From positions 372,001 to 436,000 of the forward strand of contig JAOASD010000004.1 in assembly GCA_025210265.1 (NCBI GenBank): DNA of 64,000 bases. Reading direction: 5' to 3'. The notes beneath the pieces were generated by a model that had not been told where the DNA came from, searched no databases, and saw only the letters and a list, made by a program, of their open reading frames with translations. Numbering within the stretch: position 1 is the first letter of the stretch; every line of letters begins with the position of its first letter. Positions 44,361 to 57,727 of the stretch are shown piece after piece. The DNA is from Pelagimonas sp. (GTDB lineage Bacteria > Pseudomonadota > Alphaproteobacteria > Rhodobacterales > Rhodobacteraceae). The position numbers were made by a program, and so were the translations under genes.

Positions 44361-45503
44361 TCAGTAGCCGCGCCAGATCCAACCACCGCCAAAGATACGG
44401 CTGCTATCAGGATCGTAAAAGACACAGGCTTGTCCGGGGCTGACTCCTTCTTCGGGGGTCAGCAGTTCGACCTCTGCGGTTGTGTCGCTGAGCGGGCGAA
44501 TAATGGCCTCGCGCGGGGGGCGGGTGGAACGCACCTTGACCGACAGATGCCACTCTTTCTGAGACGTAAACGGTTCGTCGCCCAGCCAGTTGATTTCGCG
44601 CACGGGGATGGTGCGGGTGGCCAGCATCTCTTTGGGGCCGACCACGACCTGTTTGCTGTCCACGTCGAGGCGCACAACATAGAGCGGTTCTGACAGACCA
44701 CCGATTCCCAACCCCCGGCGCTGGCCGATCGTGTAGTGAATCACCCCTTTATGCGTGCCCAGAACGCGGCCATCCGCATGAACGATGTCACCTGGTTCGG
44801 CGGCTCCGGGGCGCAATTTTTCGATCACACCGGCGTAGTTTCCGTCCGGCACGAAACAAATATCCTGGCTGTCGGGCTTGTCCGCCACGGCCAGCCCGTA
44901 TTTTGCCGCCAGCTCGCGAGTCGCGTCTTTGGAGGGCAGATGCCCCAGAGGGAATCGCAGGAAATCGAGCTGTTCGGGGGTGGTTGAGAACAGGAAATAG
45001 CTTTGGTCGCGGGTCGAATCGGTGGCCGAATGCAGCTCGGCCCCGTTTATGCCGATCTTCCTCTGGATGTAATGGCCGGTCGCCATACAGTCGGCTTCAA
45101 GATCCTTGGCGGTCTCCAGCAGATCCTTGAATTTCACCCGTTCATTGCAGCGAATACAGGGGACAGGGGTGGCCCCGCCCAGGTAACTTTCGGCAAATTC
45201 CTCGATCACGGCTTCTTGGAAGATGTTTTCATAATCAAGCACATAGTGGGGGAAGTTCATTTCCTCAGCCACCCGGCGCGCGTCATGAATGTCGATGCCC
45301 GCACAGCAGGCGCCCTTTTTGGCCAGCGCGGCCCCATGATCATAAAGCTGCAGCGTCACGCCGATCACGTCATAGCCCTCTTCCTTTAGTTGCGCGGCCA
45401 CAACCGAACTGTCGACGCCGCCGGACATGGCAACGACAACGCGCGTTTCAGAAGGCGGTTTGGGCAGGCCCAGCGAATTTAGCGGGCTCTTATCAAGGGG
45501 CAT
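44361..45503 (-). CDS. mnmA: tRNA 2-thiouridylase
   Basis: A 380-residue enzyme that puts sulfur on U34 of tRNA for Glu, Gln and Lys. The PP-loop is [11 protein letters not shown] (about 25-35). The catalytic cysteines are in [13 protein letters not shown] (about 117-122) and [10 protein letters not shown] (about 213-217). The substrate-binding GHYIQRKIG and [16 protein letters not shown] are present. It receives sulfur from an IscS relay encoded elsewhere. It is divergent to sciP. Confidence 0.95.
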   Translation of the reverse strand: MPLDKSPLNSLGLPKPPSETRVVVAMSGGVDSSVVAAQLKEEGYDVIGVTLQLYDHGAALAKKGACCAGIDIHDARRVAEEMNFPHYVLDYENIFQEAVIEEFAESYLGGATPVPCIRCNERVKFKDLLETAKDLEADCMATGHYIQRKIGINGAELHSATDSTRDQSYFLFSTTPEQLDFLRFPLGHLPSKDATRELAAKYGLAVADKPDSQDICFVPDGNYAGVIEKLRPGAAEPGDIVHADGRVLGTHKGVIHYTIGQRRGLGIGGLSEPLYVVRLDVDSKQVVVGPKEMLATRTIPVREINWLGDEPFTSQKEWHLSVKVRSTRPPREAIIRPLSDTTAEVELLTPEEGVSPGQACVFYDPDSSRIFGGGWIWRGY

Positions 45504-45628
45504 GGGTCAACTCCGTGGGGATTGAAGGGAAATATAGGAAAATCCGAACTACTCTCAAGAGGCGCTTTTAGCCGGCGTTAAACCCCTCATGGCTTGATAG
45601 CGGGCAACCGAATGAGGGGATGTTAGGC

Positions 45629-45907
45629 ATGTATCTCAAAAAGATCGACGGCCCACGGGCTGTCAAACTGCCCGATGGCACAATGATGACCCGCGCGGAT
45701 CTGCCGCCGCCTGAAACCCGGCGCTGGGTGGCGTCACGTAAGGCCGCGGTTGTAAAGGCGGTGGAATGCGGGCTAATCACCACAGATCAGGCTATGGATC
45801 GCTACGGCCTCAGTTCTGAGGAATTGATGGCCTGGGTGCGCGCTGCGTCCCGCCATGGGGAGGACGCGCTAAAGGTCACGCGGGTTCAGAAATACCGCCA
45901 GCCCTAA
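45629..45907 (+). CDS. sciP: CtrA inhibitor SciP (DUF1153)
   Basis: A 92-residue DUF1153 protein that in Caulobacter binds CtrA and blocks its transcription activity in G1 cells. It begins MYLKKIDGPRAVKLPDG, followed by the conserved ADLPPPETRRWVASRKAAVV and a helix-turn-helix region (LITTDQAMDRYGLSSEELMAW). GAGGGGA lies before ATG 45629; an ATG nine bases upstream is less well spaced. It lies next to ctrA on the same strand, so inhibitor and target are made side by side. Confidence 0.92.
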   Translation: MYLKKIDGPRAVKLPDGTMMTRADLPPPETRRWVASRKAAVVKAVECGLITTDQAMDRYGLSSEELMAWVRAASRHGEDALKVTRVQKYRQP

Positions 45908-45963
45908 AAAGTGCGGCAACCTTGGGTTGCAAATTGTGATTTGTACGAAAAGGGAAAATTATG

Positions 45964-45979
45964 GTAATCAGGCATTAAC
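45964..45979 (+). promoter_or_regulatory. Candidate CtrA box upstream of ctrA
   Basis: GTAA-N7-TTAAC (45964-45979) matches the CtrA box TTAA-N7-TTAAC with one mismatch and lies 50 bases before the ctrA ATG. It suggests autoregulation. Confidence 0.55.
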
Positions 45980-46028
45980 TATTATCCGACAGGGTATCGC
46001 CAGCCCTGAGTGAAATTTGGAGATACCG

Positions 46029-46745
46029 ATGCGCATTCTTTTGGTTGAAGACGATCCCACGACGTCGAAAAGCATCGAATTGATGCTGTCCCATGCCAAC
46101 CTGAATGTCTACGCGACCGATCTTGGCGAAGAGGGGATCGACCTTGCCAAGCTGTATGACTACGATCTGATCCTGCTGGATCTGAACCTGCCCGACATCA
46201 ACGGCCATGAGGTGCTGCGCCAATTGCGTGTGGCCCGTATCGAAACCCCGATCCTGATCCTGTCAGGCGAGGACGATACACAAAGCAAAATCAAGGGCTT
46301 CGGTTTCGGCGCAGATGATTACATGACCAAACCCTTCCACCGTGACGAACTGATCGCCCGGATTCATGCGATCATTCGGCGGTCCAAAGGGCACTCGCAA
46401 TCGGTGATCCGCACGGGTAAGATTTCGGTCAATCTGGATGCCAAAACTGTCGAAGTGGCAGGCAAGCCCGTGCACCTGACCGGCAAGGAATATCAGATGC
46501 TGGAACTTCTTTCTTTGCGTAAGGGGACGACCCTGACCAAAGAAATGTTCCTTAACCATCTCTATGGCGGAATGGATGAACCCGAGCTGAAAATCATCGA
46601 CGTGTTCATCTGTAAACTGCGTAAGAAACTGTCCGAAGCAACAGGCGATGACAATTACATCGAAACGGTCTGGGGCCGTGGATATGTGCTGCGCGACCCC
46701 GAACCCAGCCAGGATGAACCAAAGCGGCTTGCTGCAAACGGCTAA
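46029..46745 (+). CDS. ctrA: Cell-cycle response regulator CtrA
   Basis: A 238-residue OmpR-class regulator. The receiver has [13 protein letters not shown], phospho-acceptor Asp51 in [13 protein letters not shown], and [18 protein letters not shown]. The winged-helix DNA-binding domain contains [18 protein letters not shown] and [14 protein letters not shown], matching CtrA almost exactly as I recall it. In Rhodobacterales CtrA is not essential and controls motility, gene-transfer agent and cell-cycle genes. ATG 46029 follows GGAGATACC; a TTG at 46017 is an unlikely alternative. Confidence 0.96.
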   Translation: MRILLVEDDPTTSKSIELMLSHANLNVYATDLGEEGIDLAKLYDYDLILLDLNLPDINGHEVLRQLRVARIETPILILSGEDDTQSKIKGFGFGADDYMTKPFHRDELIARIHAIIRRSKGHSQSVIRTGKISVNLDAKTVEVAGKPVHLTGKEYQMLELLSLRKGTTLTKEMFLNHLYGGMDEPELKIIDVFICKLRKKLSEATGDDNYIETVWGRGYVLRDPEPSQDEPKRLAANG

Positions 46746-46796
46746 GCTCTGGACCTTGCCCTGCTTTGACGCCTATCTCTGGGTATCAAAGACTAG

Positions 46797-51019
<4,223 letters not shown>

Positions 51020-51244
51020 TCATATCAACCATCTGATAACGTACGTTTTTATTGGTTGGCCGCGATGTATCGCGGGACACGACTGTGCCGCAAAAGAAAA
51101 CGCGCGCGCCGGGGAAGGGGCGCGCGCGTTCAGGGATGCGCAGGGGGAAGTCTGGCATCGCCACATTTGGAGCCATACCGGGGGGAAGACCGGCAAGACC
51201 CAATTGGAAAAAGGGAAGCCTGTGCGAGAGGCGTTTTCCAATTT

Positions 51245-51269
51245 GTTCTCAAATGTTCTCATAAAGTTC
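51245..51269 (+). promoter_or_regulatory. LexA (SOS) box cluster
   Basis: GTTC-N7-GTTC, the alphaproteobacterial LexA site, is exact at 51255-51269. A third GTTC at 51245-51248 lies six bases upstream of the first half-site, and a GAAC at 51293-51296 lies downstream. The box overlaps a possible -35 (TTTACA) and lies 62 bases before the start of the 40-residue protein. Confidence 0.8.
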
Positions 51270-51331
51270 TTTACATGCGGTTAATGGTGTGAGAACAAAT
51301 AAGCAACAAATTGAGGTAAGGGAGAGCAAAA

Positions 51332-51454
51332 ATGATCAGATCCGTTCAGACCGTCCTGACACGCAGAGATTCAGGTCTTTGGCAGGATGCGCTTGGCATG
51401 GTTGCGCTTTCGATCATTTTGTTCGGGGTTCTACACCTGCCCGGACCGTTCTAA
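51332..51454 (+). CDS. SOS-controlled 40-residue membrane protein
   Basis: ATG 51332 with GTAAGGGAGAGC before it encodes 40 residues, starting MIRSVQTVLTRRDSGLWQDA. The basic N-terminus is followed by one hydrophobic helix (LGMVALSIILFGVLHLPG, residues about 21-38) and a two-residue tail, so it should be a single-pass inner-membrane protein with the N-terminus inside. A terminator follows at 51614-51647. The upstream LexA box indicates DNA damage induction. Caulobacter SidA, a 29-residue SOS-induced membrane division inhibitor, is a precedent, not a clear homolog. Too short for normal ORF finders, so probably often missed. Confidence 0.7.
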   Translation: MIRSVQTVLTRRDSGLWQDALGMVALSIILFGVLHLPGPF

Positions 51455-51613
51455 GCCTTTTGTCGGGGGCTTGCCCCGAACATGATTTCTGCCTGCGTTT
51501 TCAAACCCGGATCTGTTGTCCTGTCTTCCTGTCCCGACAGGGCGCATTTATCCCCACCGGTCCCTCTGCCTGAGGCTGGTTTGATCCACTGGTTCCTGTG
51601 AACGCGTCACTTG

Positions 51614-51647
51614 CCGCCGCCTCATGTCCCGAGTGCGGCGGTTTTTT
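51614..51647 (+). terminator. Terminator after the SOS small protein
   Basis: CCGCCGC pairs with GCGGCGG, extended by CTC/GAG, around a short loop and ends in six T. It also lies just beyond the stop of the convergent chemoreceptor gene. Confidence 0.88.
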
Positions 51648-51664
51648 CTATCCGCATTTTGTGT

Positions 51665-53068
51665 TCAGAATTTATAGGCCAGACGCAATCCGCCCCAATG
51701 GCGGCCCTGTACCGTGATCGGGGCAGAGAGGTCTTTCATCATAACGAATGTGCCGCCGCCCATATCCCGACGATAGACCTGCAGCAGGAAAGGTTTTTGA
51801 TTGCGCCCGGATTTCAGGCCCACCCGGTCGTCGAAAATCCGACGATTGCGGCAGTTTCCCGCGTTCCAAACCGGATCATCGCTGAGCGGCTGCGAGAATT
51901 TCAGATTATGCGTGGGCAGATAGCCGTTGCGATCCACCGCTGCGCAGAACACGATCCGAGGGTCCATGTCCAGAACCGGTTCCTGAATCGGGGGCAAAAT
52001 CGCGTCTGTCAGGGTGGTAAACGCGGTCGTCACCTGTTCCGGTGCGCTGCCCGGTACGGGCTGATATTGGGTGTCAAACATCTGCTCCAGCGTGAGCGCC
52101 CGGCCCTGGATCGCGGTTTCAAAGGCCTGCATCACCTGTCCAGCCAGATCCTGAACCCATGTGATCATGCGCCCATCTTCGCCGCTGCCGCCCAGGGCGA
52201 CGGCGTTTTGTAAAATCGCCTCGGATGTATCGACGAGTTTGTCGCATCGCTGATGTGCCTCGTCGACACCGGCAGCAACATCATTGACAGAGCGCGTTAA
52301 CGTGCCGATGGCAGGGGCCACGGCCTCGACCGCGGTTTGCGCGCGGGTCGAGGCCTGGCTGAGGTCATGGGCGTTTTGGCCCAGGTTGGCGACGCGTTGT
52401 TCTATATCTTTCAGGGCCTCATCGGTGCGGGCGCTGTTGTTCAGAACCGTTTCGGCACTGCGTGCGTTGGCGTCTGCGCCCTGGTGCAGCGCCTGCATCC
52501 ATTCTGCCAGCTGTTTCACGGTGGCCGAAATGCGGTCGGCTGCGCCGGATGTCTTCTGGCTGAGTTCGTTGACCGCGTCCGCAACGATGGAAAACCCTTT
52601 CCCGGCCTGTCCGGCGCGGGCCGCTTCGATTTTGGCATTCACTGCCAACAGTTTGACCTGCCAGGAAATATCCGAAATCTGAGAGTTGGATTGCTGGACG
52701 GCGCGCAGCATCTCTTCGACCTCGGGGCCCTGGGCGTGGACTTTGTGCACCCAACTGGCCAGTCCCTGTGATTCCAGCCCGGAATCGGCAATGAACCCGG
52801 TAGAGGCCCGCACACGGTCCAGCGCGTGATCCGCGCATTGGGCAATGTCGGCCACCGCATCGCGCATTCGGGCACTGGCCTGGGACAGTTCCTCGGTATT
52901 TTGTTGGATATGCTGGAGATCCGCGCTTTGCTGCTGACAGCGCGCGTCGAGATCCTGAAGAAACCCGCCGATATCCACGGTTTCCCGCCCCAGCCCGGTG
53001 GCATCGCGAGTCAGCGCGGCAAGAGGGTCGTTATGATCGACGTGTTTCAGAGATGTGTCATGCTGCAT
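51665..53068 (-). CDS. Soluble methyl-accepting chemotaxis protein with C-terminal sensor
   Basis: A 467-residue chemoreceptor without membrane helices. The first 300 residues form the coiled-coil signalling region, with the tip-like KLLAVNAKIEAARAGQAG and KGFSIVADAVNELSQ. The last 120 residues form a separate sensory domain, recognisable by NCRNRRIFDDRVGL, PFLLQVYRRDMGGG and SAPITVQGRHWGGLRLAY. This tail is common in alphaproteobacterial soluble receptors, where I believe it senses a cytoplasmic ligand; the fold is PAS/Cache-like by appearance. The arrangement, sensor after the signalling domain, is inverted relative to membrane receptors. Confidence 0.85.
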   Translation of the reverse strand: MQHDTSLKHVDHNDPLAALTRDATGLGRETVDIGGFLQDLDARCQQQSADLQHIQQNTEELSQASARMRDAVADIAQCADHALDRVRASTGFIADSGLESQGLASWVHKVHAQGPEVEEMLRAVQQSNSQISDISWQVKLLAVNAKIEAARAGQAGKGFSIVADAVNELSQKTSGAADRISATVKQLAEWMQALHQGADANARSAETVLNNSARTDEALKDIEQRVANLGQNAHDLSQASTRAQTAVEAVAPAIGTLTRSVNDVAAGVDEAHQRCDKLVDTSEAILQNAVALGGSGEDGRMITWVQDLAGQVMQAFETAIQGRALTLEQMFDTQYQPVPGSAPEQVTTAFTTLTDAILPPIQEPVLDMDPRIVFCAAVDRNGYLPTHNLKFSQPLSDDPVWNAGNCRNRRIFDDRVGLKSGRNQKPFLLQVYRRDMGGGTFVMMKDLSAPITVQGRHWGGLRLAYKF

Positions 53069-53145
53069 ATCAGGCCCCGGATGATCAGACCGCAGCAGCC
53101 TAACACCTAGACCCCAACAGATGATTAAGCGCGAAACGCCTTATT

Positions 53146-53595
53146 TCAGGCGCTGTCGGCGGTCTCTAGCTGGTCCAGCGCCTCGCAGGCGGCCTCGATC
53201 GCCAGCAGGATCGAGGCATGGCGGTTTTTATAGGCGCTGGCGGGGCGCAGCACTTCGAACCCCTCAAACGGGGCCGGGGGTGTGGGGCCGTCCTCGCGCA
53301 GAAGCGCCCGCAGCCCATCGCGGCCCGCGCGGATTTGCGGGGCAGAGCATCCGATAATCGCGCCGCCCACAATGGACGCGGCGGCCTGTCCCAGCGCGCA
53401 GGCTTTGACATCCTGACCAAAGGCGCTGACCACGCCATTTTCCACTGCCAGATCCACGGTCACGGTTGACCCGCATAGGGGCGAGCGTTTCTTGACGCTG
53501 GCCTGTGGCGCCGGCAGCCGGGTATTGTTCGGAATGTCAGCGGCCAGTTCCAGAATGCGCCCGGAATACAGCTTGATCAGATCGGTTTCGGCCAT
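53146..53595 (-). CDS. NifU/IscU-like iron-sulfur cluster scaffold
   Basis: A 149-residue protein of the IscU/NifU N-terminal family. The likely ligand cysteines are Cys41 (SPLCGSTV), Cys66 (VKACALGQAAAS) and Cys83 (IIGCSAPQ), in a spacing only partly like IscU. It would assemble or carry Fe-S clusters. ATG 53595 (MAETDLIKLY) follows AAAGGGAAAGC; the upstream ATG at 53625 would add ten residues. It is divergent to hisI. Confidence 0.8.
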   Translation of the reverse strand: MAETDLIKLYSGRILELAADIPNNTRLPAPQASVKKRSPLCGSTVTVDLAVENGVVSAFGQDVKACALGQAAASIVGGAIIGCSAPQIRAGRDGLRALLREDGPTPPAPFEGFEVLRPASAYKNRHASILLAIEAACEALDQLETADSA

Positions 53596-53679
53596 GACCG
53601 CTTTCCCTTTGCTTTGGTCCGCCATAGATAGGCGCTGCGCGCAGACAATCAAATCGGTTTTTTCAGGAAGGATCCAGCC

Positions 53680-54066
53680 ATGACGTTCGACGCTTCGACC
53701 TTGGTCTATGACGCAAAGGGGCTGATCCCCTGTATCGCCCAGGCTGAGGGTACGGATGAGGTGTTGATGGTGGCCTGGATGAACCAGGAAGCGGTAGAGC
53801 GCACTTTACAGACCCGCCGCGTGACCTATTGGTCGCGCTCGCGCCAGAGCTTTTGGATCAAGGGGGAAAGTTCCGGCCATACGCAGGAACTGGTGGATCT
53901 GCGGGTGGACTGCGACCGCGACTGCCTGCTGGCTGTGGTGCGTCAGGAAGGCCCGGCCTGTCATACCAACCGGCGCAGTTGTTTTTACACCTCGGTGATG
54001 GATGGCGAGGAAAAGGAGCTGATGCAGCCCCTGAAACTGGCCAAGGCTTATAAGGCAGAACAGTAA
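53680..54066 (+). CDS. hisI: Phosphoribosyl-AMP cyclohydrolase
   Basis: A 128-residue metal enzyme of histidine synthesis that opens the purine ring of PR-AMP. The signature is VAWMNQEAVERTLQTRRVT then YWSRSRQSFWIKGESSGHTQ, and the zinc cysteines are in VDCDRDCLLAVV and PACHTNRRSCFY. It is the stand-alone HisI type without the HisE domain. AAGGA precedes the ATG. Other his genes are not nearby. Confidence 0.95.
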   Translation: MTFDASTLVYDAKGLIPCIAQAEGTDEVLMVAWMNQEAVERTLQTRRVTYWSRSRQSFWIKGESSGHTQELVDLRVDCDRDCLLAVVRQEGPACHTNRRSCFYTSVMDGEEKELMQPLKLAKAYKAEQ

Positions 54067-54185
54067 GGGGCGTTGCCCCTTCTTGGCCTTCGGCCAATTC
54101 ATCCCCAGGGTATTTTTAAAGCAAAGAAGCCCAAATCGCTCTGTGCGTCTTCCTCTGAAATACCTCAGCGGGGCTTTTGCGCGAG
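54067..54185. repeat. Palindromic convergent-gene repeat, copy C (degenerate)
   Basis: CAGGGTATTTTTAAAGCA faces TCTGAAATACCTCAG across about 30 bases, with GGGGCGTTGCCCC to the left. It lies between the convergent hisI and gluQ genes. Confidence 0.6.
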
Positions 54186-54220
54186 GGGGCCGCGCCTGCA
54201 TTGGGTGCGCGGCGTCCGAT

Positions 54221-55066
54221 CTATGCGATCGTTAGGCCGACCATGGTGCGAATATCTTGCGGTGACAGCCCGTCTTCGCGGTATTTGGCAATGGCGCGGG
54301 CGTCGTCGCGTTTGGCCAGGCGTTTTCCCTGATCATCGCGGATCAGGCGGTGGTGGTGATAGATGGGCGCGGGCAGGGACAGTTCTGCCAGCAGGAAACG
54401 CTGGATATAGGTTGCCTCAAACAGGTCGGCGCCGCGGATCACATGGGTCACGCCTGTTGCATGATCATCAAGGATGACGGCAAGGTGATAAGAGGCGGCC
54501 ATGCCGGGGCGGGCAATGACAGGGTCGCCCACGTGGGTTGTCATGAAGTCGCGCGTAACCTTATGTGATCCGGCATGGTCCGGGCCGGTTTCGACAAAGC
54601 TGGGGGTGCCCTGCGCTGTGGCCTTGCCCAGATCAAAGCGCAGCGCGTCGCTGGGCAGGCGTTCCTGCCATCTGCGCCCGCGACAGGTGCCGGGATAGAT
54701 CAGACCGTCGGGGCCAAAGCGGGGTACGCCCTCTTGCGGCGCGTCGGCGGCGGCCTCGATATCGCGGCGCTTGCAGCGGCAGGGATAGACCGCGCCGCTT
54801 TGCGCCAGTTGATCAATCACCGCGCGGTAGTCGTCGAAATGATCGGATTGGCGGCGCACAGGGCCGTCCCAGGTGATGCCTAGCCAGCTCAGATCCTCAT
54901 AAATCTGGTCTTCCCAATGGGGACGCGCGCGGGATTGGTCCAGATCGTCGATGCGCAGCAGGAATTGCCCACCGACCGCGCGGGCCATGTCATAGGCCAG
55001 CAGTGCCGAATAGGCGTGGCCCAGATGCAGCGGGCCCGTGGGCGAGGGGGCAAAGCGGGTGATCAC
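54221..55066 (-). CDS. gluQ: Glutamyl-Q tRNA(Asp) synthetase
   Basis: A 281-residue paralog of the GluRS catalytic core that attaches glutamate to queuosine in tRNA-Asp. The HIGH motif is PTGPLHLGHAYSALL, a zinc-type site is YPCRCKRRDIE and CRGRRW, and the KMSKS-like motif is GKRLAKRDDARA. The anticodon-binding half of GluRS is absent, as expected. The ATG overlaps the stop of the upstream methyltransferase by four bases. Two tRNA-Asp genes of its target type lie at 38071-38299. Confidence 0.93.
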   Translation of the reverse strand: MITRFAPSPTGPLHLGHAYSALLAYDMARAVGGQFLLRIDDLDQSRARPHWEDQIYEDLSWLGITWDGPVRRQSDHFDDYRAVIDQLAQSGAVYPCRCKRRDIEAAADAPQEGVPRFGPDGLIYPGTCRGRRWQERLPSDALRFDLGKATAQGTPSFVETGPDHAGSHKVTRDFMTTHVGDPVIARPGMAASYHLAVILDDHATGVTHVIRGADLFEATYIQRFLLAELSLPAPIYHHHRLIRDDQGKRLAKRDDARAIAKYREDGLSPQDIRTMVGLTIA

Positions 55067-55695
55067 AGGCGGCGCACCACCAGCACGTCAGATCCCATAT
55101 TCTCGGCCTCCAGATGCGGGCCATGTTCGCGAAAGATTACCTCGGCGCGTCCGGCCTGTAGATGGGTCTGCAGCTGAGCCTCATAGCTGCCTGCTGCAAG
55201 GGTGGGGTCGTTGAAGGACATGGCCAGCAGATCGCCGGCCCCCAGCGCATTGATCAGGATGTCCATAGTGTCGGGCGGCGCAGCGCCAAGGCTGATCACC
55301 CCGGCGGCGACAATGGCGCGGTATTGACCGGGTGTGGCCTGCACTGCGCCGGGGGAGCCGGGGAACAGCGCGTCATAGATGCCTTTGGCCTTTGCCTGTT
55401 CCAGCATAGCGGGGGTGATGTCCGTGCCATGCAGGGGGGCAATGCCCTCGGCCCGCAGAGCCAGCCCGGACATGCCCGTGCCACAGCCGAAATCCAGCAC
55501 CGGGGCGGCGCGCATTGGCAGCAGCGGGGCCAGAGCCTGCGCGATGCGGCGCGGGCTTTGATAGCCATGGGCGGTCAACTCGGCATCGTAACTGGCCGCC
55601 CAGTCGGTATAGAGCCTGCGCGTTTCTTCGACCGGGCGCGTGGTCCAGAGGTTAGGCGTGTCCAGCCCGTCGGCTTTCTTATCAGGGTCGCTCAT
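55063..55695 (-). CDS. Class I SAM-dependent methyltransferase
   Basis: A 210-residue methyltransferase with motif I VLDFGCGTGMSGLALRAEG (about residues 67-85) and the acidic loop GTDITPAMLEQAKAKGIYD. The N-terminus SRR-like region DTPNLWTTRPVEETRRLYTD is typical of a small family found near tRNA-modifying genes. The substrate is unknown. ATG 55695 is the first good start; the frame extends further but only overlaps trmFO. Its stop overlaps the gluQ start. Confidence 0.82.
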   Translation of the reverse strand: MSDPDKKADGLDTPNLWTTRPVEETRRLYTDWAASYDAELTAHGYQSPRRIAQALAPLLPMRAAPVLDFGCGTGMSGLALRAEGIAPLHGTDITPAMLEQAKAKGIYDALFPGSPGAVQATPGQYRAIVAAGVISLGAAPPDTMDILINALGAGDLLAMSFNDPTLAAGSYEAQLQTHLQAGRAEVIFREHGPHLEAENMGSDVLVVRRL

Positions 55696-55727
55696 GGGAT
55701 CAGACTGGCGCGCCGCACCTGCCCCGG

Positions 55728-57077
55728 TCAAGCGCCTGTTTGCGCGCGCAGCCAGTCGCCCCAGACCTGCTTGGCGCGGTCTGTGTAGGCTTTGTAGCGA
55801 TCCTTGCGCCCGCGTCGCCCGCCTTTCAGCCCGTCCACCGGGCGGAACAGGCCGAAATTCACGTTCATCGGCTGGAAGGTCTTGGCCTCGGCCCCGCCGG
55901 TGATGTGATGGATCAGCGCACCATGGGCGCTGTCCTGCGGCACGTCGGGCAGGGGCGCGCCAGTGATCTCGGCCGCGGCCATGCGCCCGGCCAACAGCCC
56001 CATGGCGGCGCTTTCCACATAGCCCTCAACCCCCGTCACCTGACCGGCAAAGCGGATATTGGGCCGCGCCCGCAGCCGCATCTGAGTGTCCAGCAGGGTC
56101 GGTGAATTCAGAAAGGTGTTGCGATGGATCCCGCCCAGCCGGGCAAAGCTGGCCTCTTGCAGGCCCGGAATCATGCGGAACACGTCGCTTTGTGCACCGT
56201 ATTTCATCTTGGTCTGGAACCCGACGATATTATAGAGCGTCCCCAGCGCATTGTCCCGGCGCAGCTGCACCACGGCCCAGGCCTTGGTTTCCGGGTCATG
56301 CGGGTTGGTCAGACCGACCGGCTTCATCGGGCCATGGCGCAGGGTTTCGCGCCCACGCTCGGCCATGACTTCGATCGGCAGGCAGCCGTCAAAATAGGTC
56401 GCGGTCTCGCCCTCGTGGAACTCGGTCTTATCCGCCGCCAGCAGCGCGTCGATAAACGCCTCGTACTGGTCCCTGGTCATGGGGCAGTTGATATAGGCTT
56501 TCTGCTCTTCCTCGCTCTCACCCTTGTCATAGCGCGACTGACGCCAGGCCAGATCCATGTCGATGCTGTCTGCATAGACAATCGGCGCGATGGCATCGAA
56601 AAAGGCCAGCCGGTCGCTGCCGGTGATGTCCTGAATGGCCTTGCCAAGCGCGGGGGAAGTCAGCGGCCCGGTGGCAAAAATCCACTGGCCCTGATCGGGC
56701 AGCTCAGTCACCTCTTCGAGCGAGAGGCTGATATTCGGGTGACTGGTCAGGCGCTGGGTGATGGCCTGGGAAAACGCCTCGCGGTCCACGGCCAGCGCAC
56801 CGCCCGCAGGCAGACGATGATCATAGGCGGTGGACATGATCAACCCGTTCGCCTGCAACATTTCCCAATGCAACAGCCCCACAGCATTCTGTTCGCTGTC
56901 GTCAGAGCGGAAAGAGTTGGAACACACCATTTCCCCCAGATCGCCGGTCTGATGAGCAAAGGTTTCCACCTTTGGACGCATTTCATGCAGCACAACTTTG
57001 ATGCCCGCATTGGCCGCCTGCCAGGCCGCCTCGGAGCCAGCCATGCCGCCCCCAACGATATGAAGATCCTGTGTCAT
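55728..57077 (-). CDS. trmFO: tRNA (m5U54) methyltransferase, folate-dependent
   Basis: A 449-residue FAD enzyme that makes ribothymidine at position 54 of tRNA with methylenetetrahydrofolate. The N-terminal FAD motif is [15 protein letters not shown], the cysteine motif is [12 protein letters not shown] (about 50-61), and the second cysteine is in [14 protein letters not shown]. The C-terminal [10 protein letters not shown] and [15 protein letters not shown] match the family. The gene heads a run trmFO, methyltransferase, gluQ, all tRNA related. Confidence 0.94.
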   Translation of the reverse strand: MTQDLHIVGGGMAGSEAAWQAANAGIKVVLHEMRPKVETFAHQTGDLGEMVCSNSFRSDDSEQNAVGLLHWEMLQANGLIMSTAYDHRLPAGGALAVDREAFSQAITQRLTSHPNISLSLEEVTELPDQGQWIFATGPLTSPALGKAIQDITGSDRLAFFDAIAPIVYADSIDMDLAWRQSRYDKGESEEEQKAYINCPMTRDQYEAFIDALLAADKTEFHEGETATYFDGCLPIEVMAERGRETLRHGPMKPVGLTNPHDPETKAWAVVQLRRDNALGTLYNIVGFQTKMKYGAQSDVFRMIPGLQEASFARLGGIHRNTFLNSPTLLDTQMRLRARPNIRFAGQVTGVEGYVESAAMGLLAGRMAAAEITGAPLPDVPQDSAHGALIHHITGGAEAKTFQPMNVNFGLFRPVDGLKGGRRGRKDRYKAYTDRAKQVWGDWLRAQTGA

Positions 57078-57180
57078 GGGGCGGATGTAGAGAAGGGGGG
57101 GGGAGGTGGCAAGGGGGGCAGTTGAGCTGGTGGCAGGTGTCGGTGTGATAAGCGGGGTGAACAGATTCTAAGGCGAAGGG

Positions 57181-57291
57181 ATGGAACGAGCCCGAAATGC
57201 AGAATTCTTCAAAGCGATCCAATGTGAGGAGCCAAGCCTTGGATATAACGCTCTAGTGAATGATCTGAAATTTGTCATTCAAACAACTTGA
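57181..57291 (+). CDS. Short ORF before the unknown pair
   Basis: ATG 57181 with AAGGCGAAGGG before it opens 36 codons, starting MERARNAEFFKAIQCEE and ending in DLKFVIQTT. It has no recognised family. The ribosome site is reasonable, but the frame could be chance. A perfect palindrome TAGTATACTA lies immediately after it, just before the next gene. Confidence 0.35.
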   Translation: MERARNAEFFKAIQCEEPSLGYNALVNDLKFVIQTT

Positions 57292-57344
57292 AAATAGTAT
57301 ACTAGTTACTAAGTATGGCGGAGGTGGAAATAAGGAGACGCAGA

Positions 57345-57692
57345 ATGGAAGTTTTGATGCTCAACACCAGCGATGATCCAAAGCATTTGCTCAAACAGGG
57401 GTACAGTGGCAGCTGGTCCTTGAAGGCCACGCGGGCAATTGCATGTGACTATGTCGTGATCTGCCAACTGGGAACCGGAAAAGCTGTATTGGTGGCCGAA
57501 TTGGGGGGGATCATGAAGGCCGGAAATCGAAGGTTTGATGTGCATTTTGGAGAGGCGGCATTGGTTGAGTACCAAGACATTTGGACGCGAAAGTCTAAGA
57601 ACCCGGTGGGCTATATCGATGTTTCCGAGCTGCCATTTGACCCAAGAAAAACCGAGTTTGGCAACAGGTCAGATCATCGCCCGCAGGTCTAA
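57345..57692 (+). CDS. Unknown small protein, gene 1 of a two-gene unit
   Basis: A 115-residue cytoplasmic protein starting MEVLMLNTSDDPKHLLK, with alternating strands (YVVICQLGTGKAVLVAEL) and a possible PUA/EVE-like look: GSWSLKATRAIACDY then NPVGYIDVSELPFD. AAGGAG lies eight bases before ATG 57345, so the earlier start at 57315 is unlikely. The GC content is below that of the neighbours and the gene lies in an AT-rich spot between trmFO and echA. The next gene follows after 35 bases. Function not known. Confidence 0.6.
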   Translation: MEVLMLNTSDDPKHLLKQGYSGSWSLKATRAIACDYVVICQLGTGKAVLVAELGGIMKAGNRRFDVHFGEAALVEYQDIWTRKSKNPVGYIDVSELPFDPRKTEFGNRSDHRPQV

Positions 57693-57727
57693 TTCCACCC
57701 CTGAAAGTAATTGAAAGGAGAATCTAA

